From positions 1-64,000 of the forward strand of contig NZ_JAPONB010000008.1 of NCBI RefSeq assembly GCF_026676115.1: a DNA stretch of 64,000 bases, given 5' to 3'. How positions within the stretch are numbered: position 1 is the first letter of the stretch; each line of letters opens with the position of its first letter. The notes under the pieces are model-generated. The model was not told the origin of the DNA, did not search any database, and worked only from the letters and a program-made list of their open reading frames with translations. Shown piece by piece: positions 9,005 through 18,009 of the stretch. The translations under genes and the position numbers were made by a program. The DNA is from Salinimicrobium sp. TH3 (GTDB lineage Bacteria > Bacteroidota > Bacteroidia > Flavobacteriales > Flavobacteriaceae).

Positions 9005-10204
9005 TTACAGAGCAGGAATATTTTCTACTGTTTTAATCTGTCGCTCCAGAACCTGCAGCATTTGTTTTGCGGCTTCCTTGATCCTGTATTTTTTCAAAAA
9101 GAGGATTTTTGCGTTTTCACCCATTAACATCTTTTCTTCTGGTGCTAATTCATGATATTCTTTTAGTAAGGAAAATGTTTCAGATAAATTGTCATTTTTT
9201 ATAAGACCTGCTTCTTCAATCTCAATCTCTTTATATATATTCACTTTGTTACTTATGAGTACAGGCTTTCCACACGCTAAAGCCTCGACAACGGCAATTC
9301 CAAAATTTTCTTGATGACTGGGCAAAACAAATGCATCTGCGTGCATAAAAGCCCCCCATTTAGCAGATCCATTAAGCATTCCGGGAAAATGGACTGGATA
9401 ACCTTTTGCCAATTTCAGCAGGTTTTTCCCAAAGGAAGATTCCAGACCCGGCCCTGCAATAACAAGATCGGGAATACTCCCATCCTCATCCTTGAGCTTT
9501 ACATAAGCCTTAATTAAATTGTCCACTCCTTTTTTTGGGTGTATTCTACTCAAGTATAGCCAAAATGCACTTCCTTTTACCTGGGGACAGGCTTTAAGAA
9601 AACCTTCTAAAAATCTGTCTTCTTTAAGAGGCGGTGATTTTATTCCATACCCCACATTAAATTCTGCCTTAGGACAATAAGGCTTAAAAGTATCCCGTGC
9701 CAATAAAAGCTCCTTCTGACAAGTAAATAATAACCCATCTGCACCATTTACCACTTTTCTTTCTATAAGCGTCCAAAAGATCCAGTTCCTTACAGCTTTA
9801 AACAGTCGTTGTCTGCTCTTTTGGAAATATGGATCCAACATGCCGTGAGGCATTACATAAAGTACAGGCATTTTTTGGCCTTTTATCTTCAGCTTTCGCC
9901 ATACTCTTAGAGTAGCATAGCTGTTGTACAGCCAAAGTCCATGAATGATCACAACATCATACATTCCCAGATTCTTTTCGAGCCAGACACTCAGACCTGC
10001 ACAATAAGCATAAGGACCTTTTGCCGGACCAAAAGCATAAATTTTGAAGGGTGCCTCCTTAATATATGCAGCATCAGGATCATCCAGGGAAGCAACCTCA
10101 TTTAAGGCTCCCATTTGCTCCATAGCAGGAATACTATTCCGAATACCTTCACAAGGTCCTCCTGAAACCGGATCCATACTGGCTATAACACGAAGAATCC
10201 GCAT
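9005..10204 (-). CDS. Glycosyltransferase family 4 (GT-B)
   Basis: A retaining GT4 enzyme of 399 residues. The C-terminal donor-binding domain shows LYLSRIHPKKGVDNLIKAY and the E(x7)E signature PSHQENFGIAVVEALACG. The N-terminal half has GGPCEGIRNSIPAM, which fits the glycine-rich acceptor-side loop. The ATG at 10204 (MRILRVIASMDP) is preferred. The farther ATG at 10249 would overlap the asparagine-synthase gene by 32 bp and add a non-conserved extension that begins with the same MRILR. Role in EPS assembly is inferred from context. Confidence 0.87.
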   Translation of the reverse strand: MRILRVIASMDPVSGGPCEGIRNSIPAMEQMGALNEVASLDDPDAAYIKEAPFKIYAFGPAKGPYAYCAGLSVWLEKNLGMYDVVIIHGLWLYNSYATLRVWRKLKIKGQKMPVLYVMPHGMLDPYFQKSRQRLFKAVRNWIFWTLIERKVVNGADGLLFTCQKELLLARDTFKPYCPKAEFNVGYGIKSPPLKEDRFLEGFLKACPQVKGSAFWLYLSRIHPKKGVDNLIKAYVKLKDEDGSIPDLVIAGPGLESSFGKNLLKLAKGYPVHFPGMLNGSAKWGAFMHADAFVLPSHQENFGIAVVEALACGKPVLISNKVNIYKEIEIEEAGLIKNDNLSETFSLLKEYHELAPEEKMLMGENAKILFLKKYRIKEAAKQMLQVLERQIKTVENIPAL

Positions 10205-10217
10205 AATTATTTTATTT

Positions 10218-12053
10218 TTAGAATTGCAATAGAATCTTAGAATTCTCATTTCCCCAATCGGCAGACTGGGCGAATTGGTTTTGCCGAATTAACCAATGTC
10301 CTAAAACGCTCCAATGCCAGATTCGTGTCCAATGAAGTTTTCCCTCTGTAAATTGGGACATTTGGACTACCGGCTCCTGACTTTTTAAATACTGTGCTAC
10401 CACATGAATTCCCTCTTCTGCAAAATTTCTCAGGGGGCCATTTAACCATTCCTGCATGGGCAAAACAAAACCTTGTTTCGGGCGATTATATACTTCTGGC
10501 ACCAGGTCTTTTTTAAATGCTTCCACTAAAAGAGATTTCATTCTCCTTCCCTTTTTATGATTTTCTGGAAGCTTTAGTATATGCTCTACAAGATGATGAT
10601 CAAGAAAAGGAACACGAATTTCAAGTCCAACCGCCATGCTCATTTGATCACTATCTCGTAGCAGCATTGGGATCATATAACCGTATATTTCGGCCCACGA
10701 AATCTTACTCATTTTATCAAAGCTTTTCGGCACCGCAGGAATCTGCGGAACACCGTCATTTAATCCCATGAAGTTCATACGGCTCGCAGAGGTAAATCTT
10801 CTACTTGCCACAGTAAGATTGACGACAGAATAGTCTGTTAAACCCTCTAATTTCATTTTAAGGCCATGAGGAAGAAAAAGCAATGAACCCTTTCTTAAAG
10901 TATCTGGAAGGTTACCGAACCAATTAACCGATGGAACTTTTTTAAAAGCTGGATATCCACCAAACAATTCATCCCCGCCTAATCCTGAAAGTGCCACCTT
11001 TAAACCGGCATCCTTTACCGCTTTTGAAATTATGTAAGTATTAATTGCATCCAGAGAGGGAAGATCTAGACAATTTACTGCCTCCTTTACCCAATTAACA
11101 CAAGCTTCCTCATCAATATTCAATTCTGTATGATCCGATCCTATTCGATCGGCAACTTTTCGAGCAATATCTCTTTCATCATATTCTGATTGAGGAAATC
11201 CTACAGTAAACGTCCGGAGATTTTTTCCTAATTTCTTTCCTGCGACAAGAGCAATAATACTGGAGTCAATCCCGCCACTAAGAAAAGCTCCCACGCCTAC
11301 ATCAGAGATTAGGTGCTCCTCAATTGCCCGAGTGACAAATTGTTTAACTTCTTTAGTATCTTTTTTTTTGAGCTTATTCTCTTGTTTAGAAAAATTTTCC
11401 CCAGACCACCACATTTTTTTTTCTAAAGTACCGTCCCGATTGATCTTTATCCAACTTCCTGCAGGCACAGAATAAATGTCATTGACAATTTCACTGTCTT
11501 GTGGAAAATGACCAAAACCTATGTACTGACTCAGGCCTTTTTTAGTAAATTTTAATTTGCCCTGTTCCAATAAGGCTCTAATCTCAGAAGAAAAGCTGAT
11601 CGTATCATGAGAGAATTTTAAATAAAGTGGTTTTATTCCTAATCTGTCTCGTACAATTAACACCGATTGATCTCTGGAGTCATAAAAGGCAAAGGCAAAC
11701 ATTCCCTTTAACAGGTTTAAAGCTTTTAAACCAAGTGCTGCCAACAATTCCACCAGGGTTTCTGTATCAGAATTACCGCGCCAGGAAACATCAGGCAATA
11801 ATAAACGCAAATCCTGATGATTGTAGATCTCCCCATTAAAAACAAGAGTCCCTAATTTAGAAGCATCAAACATAGGCTGGTGACCTTCCGGAGAGGGCTC
11901 CAGAATTGCAAGCCTGGTATGTCCTAAATAAACATTTCCTTCAGAGTTTTTCCATTCCCCTCTTCCGTCGGGGCCCCTATGACCAATTTTATCAAGATCA
12001 AGCTTCAAAGCTTCACCAGAGCTAATATTGATTTGTCCAAGAATGCCGCACAT
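10218..12053 (-). CDS. asnB: Asparagine synthase (glutamine-hydrolysing) family amidotransferase
   Basis: This 611-residue protein has an N-terminal Ntn glutaminase domain starting MCGILGQ, so Cys2 is the nucleophile after Met removal, with RGPDG and FNGEIYNH motifs. The C-terminal ATP-pyrophosphatase domain has SGGIDSS at 259-265 and GLGGDELFGGYP. The family makes an amide from ATP, glutamine and a carboxylate. Its place inside an EPS operon that also has a UDP-glucose dehydrogenase suggests, by inference, amidation of a uronic acid rather than asparagine supply. The gap to the next gene is 13 bp. Confidence 0.85.
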   Translation of the reverse strand: MCGILGQINISSGEALKLDLDKIGHRGPDGRGEWKNSEGNVYLGHTRLAILEPSPEGHQPMFDASKLGTLVFNGEIYNHQDLRLLLPDVSWRGNSDTETLVELLAALGLKALNLLKGMFAFAFYDSRDQSVLIVRDRLGIKPLYLKFSHDTISFSSEIRALLEQGKLKFTKKGLSQYIGFGHFPQDSEIVNDIYSVPAGSWIKINRDGTLEKKMWWSGENFSKQENKLKKKDTKEVKQFVTRAIEEHLISDVGVGAFLSGGIDSSIIALVAGKKLGKNLRTFTVGFPQSEYDERDIARKVADRIGSDHTELNIDEEACVNWVKEAVNCLDLPSLDAINTYIISKAVKDAGLKVALSGLGGDELFGGYPAFKKVPSVNWFGNLPDTLRKGSLLFLPHGLKMKLEGLTDYSVVNLTVASRRFTSASRMNFMGLNDGVPQIPAVPKSFDKMSKISWAEIYGYMIPMLLRDSDQMSMAVGLEIRVPFLDHHLVEHILKLPENHKKGRRMKSLLVEAFKKDLVPEVYNRPKQGFVLPMQEWLNGPLRNFAEEGIHVVAQYLKSQEPVVQMSQFTEGKLHWTRIWHWSVLGHWLIRQNQFAQSADWGNENSKILLQF

Positions 12054-12133
12054 TTTAAATGATTTTTGTTAACTGAGTAAAGATCTTGAATGCATAGAGG
12101 TTTCTGTAGTTTGACCTTGATTAAGTAGAAATA

Positions 12134-13165
12134 CTACAGGTTTTTACCCATGCATTCTTTGTATACCTCCAGGTACATTTTTGCAATAAGGTCTCCGTCA
12201 AACCTTTTCCTGTTGACCTTTCCCAATTCAATTAAATCGCTTCTAAGCTCCTTATTTTGTATTATTTCCCTAATGCCACTCCTTATTTCCATCACATTAA
12301 AAGGGTCAACTAGATATGCTCCCCGGCCAGCCACTTCTGGCATTGATGATGTATTAGCAGTTATTACCGGTCTCTCCACCATTTGGGCTTCGACAATGGG
12401 CATTCCAAAGCCTTCAAAAGTAGATATGAAGGAGAGTAAATCACATTCTTGATATTTTTCAAGGAGGCGTTCATCTGTAATGTTGAATTCATTACTAAAT
12501 TCAATCTTGTAGGTATCTAAAGCTTCTAATTGTTCTACAGATAATTTTCCAACAATAGAAAGATGACATTCCAAACCTTCTAAAGCTTGAATAAGCCTCA
12601 AAAGATTTTTATTTGGAGTAGTACCTACTTGTAAAATAACGGGCTTTATTTGGTTAAAATCCTTTGCGAAAGGCTGAAAAATTGATGAAACCGGAACCGG
12701 AATTACTTTTATCTTATCAGAATCACATTTTGAGTAGTGCAGAATTTCCTTTTTTGTTTCTTCAGATATGGCCGTAATTATTCGGGCTCGTGAAATGGGT
12801 AAAGAAAGATAAAACCAATTAACAATTATTTTTTCCAGTCCTTTCTTCCTTTTTATCATACCACAATCCAGAATTGTCAAAACCACTTTTTTTCGATTCA
12901 TTAGAATATTCAGGAAGTGTAATTCTCCCGTTATATGGTTTATATCATTTCCCTGCTTTAAACCGGCCTCAAGTATGTTAAAAATCTTGGAAAGGTAACC
13001 ATTGTTATAGCAACTCGAAATAAAAACGGTTGGCTCAATTGATTTCTGTAGCCTTCGGCGAAGATCATCATAGATGAACTCCAAACTAAAATTAAAACCT
13101 TTCCTTGGCCGCCTCTGGAAATAATTTACCCTTAGACTTGTCTTCGCTGTTGTTGAGCTCCTCAT
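12134..13165 (-). CDS. Glycosyltransferase family 4 (GT-B)
   Basis: A 343-residue GT4 enzyme. The C-terminal half has PVILQVGTTPNKNLLRLIQAL and the E(x7)E motif SFISTFEGFGMPIVEAQM; NTSSMPEVAGRGAYLVDP follows. The N-terminal RVNYFQRRPRKGFNFSLEF looks like the usual family start, but no ATG occurs there. The ATG at 13165 adds about eleven residues and makes the gene overlap the upstream dehydratase by 74 bp. The overlap may be real or the true start may be a non-ATG codon further in. It probably adds one sugar of the repeat unit. Confidence 0.8.
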   Translation of the reverse strand: MRSSTTAKTSLRVNYFQRRPRKGFNFSLEFIYDDLRRRLQKSIEPTVFISSCYNNGYLSKIFNILEAGLKQGNDINHITGELHFLNILMNRKKVVLTILDCGMIKRKKGLEKIIVNWFYLSLPISRARIITAISEETKKEILHYSKCDSDKIKVIPVPVSSIFQPFAKDFNQIKPVILQVGTTPNKNLLRLIQALEGLECHLSIVGKLSVEQLEALDTYKIEFSNEFNITDERLLEKYQECDLLSFISTFEGFGMPIVEAQMVERPVITANTSSMPEVAGRGAYLVDPFNVMEIRSGIREIIQNKELRSDLIELGKVNRKRFDGDLIAKMYLEVYKECMGKNL

Positions 13166-14096
13166 TTATCAAAACATTTAAAACCTCATAAAAAGTTATT
13201 GAATAATCCCAATTCAGAATTTCTTTGGCCTTACTACTATCACCGTAGATGTCAGTGATTTCTGTAGGTCTGTATAACTTTTGGTCTATAATCACCTTAT
13301 CCAGAGGGATGTCCAAAAATTCAAAAATGTAATTGATTATGCTACGCAGGGAAATAGAGTAGCCCGAACAAATAACGAATTCTTCTGGTTTCTGCTGTTG
13401 AAGCATAAGATACATTGCTTCAACGTATTTGGGAGACCATCCAAAATCCCGCTTAACATCAATATTGCCCACCTTTAGCACCTTTGACTCGCCATTTTTT
13501 ATTTTAATTGCTTCAAGAATAACTTTTTTTACAAAAAAGTCATTACTCCTTAGATAGGATTCATGATTAAATAGTATTCCACAACAGCTATAGATTCCGT
13601 AAGCTTCTCTGTAATTTTTGGTGATCAAATGAGCTGCTGCCTTAGAAATTCCATACGGACTTAAAGGCTTGATCATACTTTCTTCGTTTATAGGTAGTAC
13701 TGTAGCTCCAAATATTTCACTACTTGAAGCCTGGTAGAATTTAACATTAATATTTAAAATCCTTATAGCCTCCAGAATGTTCAGAACGGACAGAATATTA
13801 AACTGGATCGTACCAATAGGTTGTTGAAAAGATAAACTTACAGAACTTTGAGCTGCCAAATTATACATCTCATTCGGTGAATATTTTCTAAGTATTGTAA
13901 TAACCTGTGATAGATCTGTGAGGTCGCAGGCTACTATTCGCACCTGGGTTCTAATCTGAAGATACTCAAGGCCTATGTCCTTTATATTCTGTGTGCTCCT
14001 AACAAGGCCAACGACACGATAACCTTTACTAAGTAAAAGTTGGGCTAAATAAGCTCCGTCCTGACCTGTAATACCACTTATTAGAGCTGTTTTCAT
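13092..14096 (-). CDS. GMD-like extended SDR (second GDP-mannose 4,6-dehydratase-type enzyme)
   Basis: A 334-residue extended short-chain dehydrogenase with the NAD(P) motif [14 protein letters not shown] at residues 8-21, a YNLAAQSSV segment, the SSSEIFG active-site segment and Y148-xxx-K152 (SPYGISK). It matches the GDP-mannose 4,6-dehydratase family but is shorter and more diverged than the clear gmd at 31412-32524. It might act on GDP-mannose, be a GDP-4-keto-6-deoxymannose reductase, or use another nucleotide sugar. The Ser/Glu plus Tyr/Lys set favours an active dehydratase. It overlaps the downstream GT4 gene by 74 bp. Confidence 0.75.
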   Translation of the reverse strand: MKTALISGITGQDGAYLAQLLLSKGYRVVGLVRSTQNIKDIGLEYLQIRTQVRIVACDLTDLSQVITILRKYSPNEMYNLAAQSSVSLSFQQPIGTIQFNILSVLNILEAIRILNINVKFYQASSSEIFGATVLPINEESMIKPLSPYGISKAAAHLITKNYREAYGIYSCCGILFNHESYLRSNDFFVKKVILEAIKIKNGESKVLKVGNIDVKRDFGWSPKYVEAMYLMLQQQKPEEFVICSGYSISLRSIINYIFEFLDIPLDKVIIDQKLYRPTEITDIYGDSSKAKEILNWDYSITFYEVLNVLINEELNNSEDKSKGKLFPEAAKERF

Positions 14097-14247
14097 TATA
14101 CGAGAAAGGAGTTAAAAAATTATTGGATTTGAACCCTTCATAACTTAGATGGCAGAGATCCCTTAGATTGATTTAGTAAGAGAACCTAAGAAGAAAAATG
14201 ATTAGTGAACGGTAAATTTGTGACGGTCAATAATTACAATATTCATT

Positions 14248-15627
14248 TCAGTGGGATATTTCGTGATTTGTAGAGGCAATTATCAGCCCCGCCACCAAAA
14301 CTACAAAGCCCAGATTAGTAGGTTGAGACCACTGCCCTTGTAAGATGTTCATCAAACCAAAACTAATTAGCATCCATGGCAAAATGTTACTGTAACTCAA
14401 ATTATCCCAGGCCCTCTTTAAGAGATCCATTGCCAGTCCTACCCTTACAAAAATGACAATTAAACCAAAAATTAAACCCATTTCCCCCATAATTCGCGCC
14501 CATTCATCTTCCCCAATTAAATAAACACCTCGACCACCTGCTAATACTTCAGCTCCTACACTTGTTCCCATCCCGAGTCCTCCCCCCCAAAAGGCAAAAG
14601 ATTCATTAGAAATAGCACTGAACATTCCTCCTAAAAATCTATCGATAAAAACTCCCTCTACCATTCCCCCTTCAGTTGTATTTGCCGTTGTAAAACGTTC
14701 TGTTAGAGCTTTGCTGGCAGTTTCAAAAAATGAAAAATTTCCAATGAGTAAGAAAAGCAGGATTCCTATAGAAGCGAAACCAATTATATTTTTCACTTTT
14801 CCAGGATTTCTTAGAGTTACTCCCATCATAAAGACCAGGGACAAAGCGATTTGAAAAACAACTGCCCTGCTTATGCTTAAAGGTATCGCAGCCAGTAAGG
14901 AAAAGCTTGCAAAAGCCAGTAATAATTTCGAAACATTCTTTTTTCCTTCCGCAATCCAGAAATAAAAAATATATGCTGCTGCCAGTCCATAAAATAGGGA
15001 TAATCCGTTTGTGAAAGAAAATGTTCCAGGTACACGTAAAAATCCGGCTGCCCCGCTAAACCCAGACCCCGAAAGATCTCCACCTACTCCTCTGTTGACC
15101 CAGGCAGATTGAGGACTGTAGAATTGGAACGCCACCAAAATCGTCATCGCTATGGTTATCCATAGCATAACCTTTCCCATTTTAATTACATCATTCTTAT
15201 TAAAAACGGCTCCTATTATAAATATTACCGGAAAAAGTAAAACAGTAATCCTAAACCCATAAAACGCGACCAGGAAATTGCCATGACCAAAAATAAATGT
15301 TACTGCCAGACTTAGTATTGTGACAAACCACATTATAATTACATAGGCTCCGGGAGTCCAAATCCCTTTTTGAATAGCTTTGTATATCATCCAGATGGCT
15401 AAAGGATCTCTTACAATTAACAATGGAGTTGCCAGCCCCGGCAATACCCATTTCCTTAAACCGCCTTCAATAATCAGAAGAATAAAAAAAGCCCAGACCC
15501 CCATTTTCAGAATTTTTAGATCTTCTGAAACTGAGGCAGCAGAGTCCTGTTGTATCTCATTATCAACATCAACAACTGAAAATGTCTTTGCTGCCCCTTC
15601 CTTTAAACTTATTGTTCTGCTCATCAT
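14248..15627 (-). CDS. Polytopic O-antigen polymerase/ligase-like membrane protein
   Basis: A protein of about 459 residues with roughly ten to eleven hydrophobic segments (for example WAFFILLIIEGGLRKWVLPG and ILLFLLIGNFSFF). A large loop between late helices (about 310-370) contains TERFTTANTTEGGMVEG. This is the architecture of Wzy polymerases and WaaL-type ligases, which are poorly conserved in sequence. In an operon with a Wzx flippase, a polymerase role is the best inference. ATG at 15627 is chosen; another ATG follows directly at 15624, and the more upstream TTG at 15645 is less likely. The gap to the preceding GT4 is 27 bp. Confidence 0.7.
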   Translation of the reverse strand: MMSRTISLKEGAAKTFSVVDVDNEIQQDSAASVSEDLKILKMGVWAFFILLIIEGGLRKWVLPGLATPLLIVRDPLAIWMIYKAIQKGIWTPGAYVIIMWFVTILSLAVTFIFGHGNFLVAFYGFRITVLLFPVIFIIGAVFNKNDVIKMGKVMLWITIAMTILVAFQFYSPQSAWVNRGVGGDLSGSGFSGAAGFLRVPGTFSFTNGLSLFYGLAAAYIFYFWIAEGKKNVSKLLLAFASFSLLAAIPLSISRAVVFQIALSLVFMMGVTLRNPGKVKNIIGFASIGILLFLLIGNFSFFETASKALTERFTTANTTEGGMVEGVFIDRFLGGMFSAISNESFAFWGGGLGMGTSVGAEVLAGGRGVYLIGEDEWARIMGEMGLIFGLIVIFVRVGLAMDLLKRAWDNLSYSNILPWMLISFGLMNILQGQWSQPTNLGFVVLVAGLIIASTNHEISH

Positions 15628-15654
15628 AATAAGTTCATGATCCAATGAAATACT

Positions 15655-16905
15655 CTAATACGCCAGCTTATAAGTGTTTTTAAGAACACTTACTAATTCT
15701 TCACCATATTTTCTCCAGGATCTTTGGGAGGCTGTTTTCATTGCAGCTCTTCCGAACGTTTCAACTTTTGTGGGATTCTGTAGAATATCCTGAATGGCAA
15801 CTTCTATCGCCAAGGTTGATCCCGCCTCTATAAGCCAGCCATTTTCGTTATGGGTAATAAAATCAGGACCCGCTGTACGATCAGTTGTAATGACTGGGGT
15901 ACCCTGAGACATTGCTTCAGTTATGACTAACCCAAAACCCTCAAATAATGAAGGAAAAAGCAACACATCCTGCTCTCGCATAATCTTTAGGATTTTCTCA
16001 TGAGGTAAACTGGGTATCCACCTATGTTTTGCTAAAGATTTGTCAAGAATGGAACAACCTTCAACTGCTTTATAACCAATAATTGTAAGTTCCACATAGT
16101 TTTTAAATGTTTCCACTGCTTCAAAAAGATTAGCAATCCCTTTGCGCTGGGATAAACCACCAACAAATAACAATTTCAATTTACCACCATTTAACTTTCT
16201 ATATTCTTTAGGATTTCCCACACTAGGGAATGCGTAGGGAACCACATCAATTGGTGCTAACTTTCCGGGGTAATTTAAAAGGGTTGTAGCTGTAAATTTA
16301 CTTGCCACAATGATGTTATCAGCCAATCTTAATTCTTCATCTTTCCTGTTCAATTTTTCGGGGGAATCACTAAAACTGGAGATAGTCTTTGCCCATTCCG
16401 GCCTCTTTTGACGTTCTATATCCATTAGCTGCCGTGCTGTACGCCAGTATCCTATGGGAAGGTCGTAGAGACAATGCATATTGAGTTCTTTTGCCCTTGT
16501 AAAAGATGATGCCGCTCCATCCTCATAGGCATATATTGCATTCGCCCCATTTTTTTGTGCATTTTTGAGTTGTGATGCCACTTTTTTATCCAGATGTTTA
16601 TAAACAGCATCAACAGAAAAAAAACCATTTTCGTGAGTCGTTAGACGATTCAAGCCTGCTTTACCGGCCAATAATCGCCAAAGTTCCATCCAGGGCCAAA
16701 GATGAGTTTTAGTTCGAAGTGCCGCATCAAATCTTCGTCGATGTATCTCTGAAAAAGGACTTAAAAATCCTATTTTATCCAGGGGAGTTCCGGGAAAAGA
16801 GGCAATGGCAGTATGGAACTGAAGCAACATATCAGCCTCTAAAAAACCCTTTGCTGCTGCTCTAACAAAAGCATTGCCGGTTGGATGGGACAAAACTATT
16901 TCCAT
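15655..16905 (-). CDS. Glycosyltransferase family 4 (GT-B)
   Basis: A 416-residue GT4 enzyme. The C-terminal domain has KLLFVGGLSQRKGIANLFEAV and LFPSLFEGFGLVITEAMSQG, the retaining E(x7)E signature, followed by TTDRTAGPDFI. The N-terminal MEIVLSHPTGNAFVRAAAKG fits the acceptor-side loop of GT4. ADNIIVASKFTATTLL is also characteristic. It is probably cytosolic and adds a sugar to the lipid-linked intermediate. Donor and acceptor are unknown. Confidence 0.87.
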   Translation of the reverse strand: MEIVLSHPTGNAFVRAAAKGFLEADMLLQFHTAIASFPGTPLDKIGFLSPFSEIHRRRFDAALRTKTHLWPWMELWRLLAGKAGLNRLTTHENGFFSVDAVYKHLDKKVASQLKNAQKNGANAIYAYEDGAASSFTRAKELNMHCLYDLPIGYWRTARQLMDIERQKRPEWAKTISSFSDSPEKLNRKDEELRLADNIIVASKFTATTLLNYPGKLAPIDVVPYAFPSVGNPKEYRKLNGGKLKLLFVGGLSQRKGIANLFEAVETFKNYVELTIIGYKAVEGCSILDKSLAKHRWIPSLPHEKILKIMREQDVLLFPSLFEGFGLVITEAMSQGTPVITTDRTAGPDFITHNENGWLIEAGSTLAIEVAIQDILQNPTKVETFGRAAMKTASQRSWRKYGEELVSVLKNTYKLAY

Positions 16906-16975
16906 ACTGTCGTTTATTTGTGCTTAAAATTTTTAATAAAGATATTTTCAATTTCAACTCTTCCTAGGGAGAAAT

Positions 16976-18007
16976 CTAAACAGCTTTTCTGATTATATCT
17001 AGGTAACGCTGACCGACGAACTGAGATTGATGTGATGCAAGATGAGGCCCTGCCTCGTTCCTGCAACGTTCCTCTAATTTAGAATTAGAAGCTAAATGTA
17101 GTATACAGTCTACCAGATCATCCAGGTCACCCTTGCGAAAAACAAGACCGGCATGACCAATGGCTTCTGAAAGCCCTCCCCCGCCTGAGACTATGGGAAG
17201 GCACCCACAGGCCATACCCTCCAGGGCAACTATTCCAAATGGCTCTTCCCAAACGGAAGGAATCAGCATATATCTATGCTTGTTCAACTCTTCTACCAGT
17301 TCTTTTCCACGTAAAACTCCGGCAAATTTCACATCTTTCTGAAGCCCCAGATGGTCCACCAGATTTTCTAATTTTTTTCTTTCCTCTCCGTCACCGATAA
17401 TGGTAAGTTTTGACTCGATGCTTATTTTATTTTCAGAATTATTTAATTCTCTTAACCTATAAATTGCATTAATAGCTATATCTACACCTTTATCTGATAC
17501 TAAACGGCCTAAAAAAACGAAATCACTGGAACGGGGAATCTCAGGGATTATCCTAAATAGTTCCTGAGAATATGAATTTTCAACAACAGTGGCTTTAGGC
17601 CATATTTCATGTCTAAGAGCATTGCTGGCCGTAATCACTTTTGTTGCCCTACGAAGCCAAAGGAATTTCAACTTTTCAGGAACACCTTTTTTACCATTTG
17701 GGTTAACTATCCAGGTATGTATGGCAACCACGGTAGGACGTCTGGTGAACAAGACGGGCCAGGACAGTCTAAGGCTGGGATTATTTTCAAATACAACATC
17801 TGCCCAAAAATGCAGCTTTAGAAGCAAAGAAATTCCGGGATTCCGAAATACACAAAAAGGAAAAGCCCTTTCCGTAGGATCTAATGTCCACGTAGCTATT
17901 CTTACTTCACTACCCTGTTCCATAAAACTTCTGGCAAGGCTCTCCGAAATTGTCTCTATGCCCCCTAAAAATGGAAAGAAATTGTGGGATAACAGAAGAA
18001 TTTTCAT
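16976..18007 (-). CDS. Glycosyltransferase family 4 (GT-B)
   Basis: A 343-residue GT4 enzyme beginning MKILLLSHNFFPFLGGIETI, the classic glycine-rich N-terminus of this family. The donor side shows FVFLGRLVSDKGVDIAINAI, LTIIGDGEERKKLE and LIPSVWEEPFGIVALEGMACG. ATG at 18007 is chosen; the extra upstream residues depend on a TTG and would overlap the preceding gene. With ATG at 18007 the gene begins 2 bp after the upstream GT2 stop codon, so the two are probably translationally coupled. Confidence 0.87.
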   Translation of the reverse strand: MKILLLSHNFFPFLGGIETISESLARSFMEQGSEVRIATWTLDPTERAFPFCVFRNPGISLLLKLHFWADVVFENNPSLRLSWPVLFTRRPTVVAIHTWIVNPNGKKGVPEKLKFLWLRRATKVITASNALRHEIWPKATVVENSYSQELFRIIPEIPRSSDFVFLGRLVSDKGVDIAINAIYRLRELNNSENKISIESKLTIIGDGEERKKLENLVDHLGLQKDVKFAGVLRGKELVEELNKHRYMLIPSVWEEPFGIVALEGMACGCLPIVSGGGGLSEAIGHAGLVFRKGDLDDLVDCILHLASNSKLEERCRNEAGPHLASHQSQFVGQRYLDIIRKAV

Positions 18008-18009
18008 AG

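Noticed and set aside
10205-10249. Upstream start of the GT4 gene, which begins with the same MRILR as the downstream start
   Set aside because: It would overlap the asparagine-synthase gene, and the conserved family N-terminus begins at 10204.
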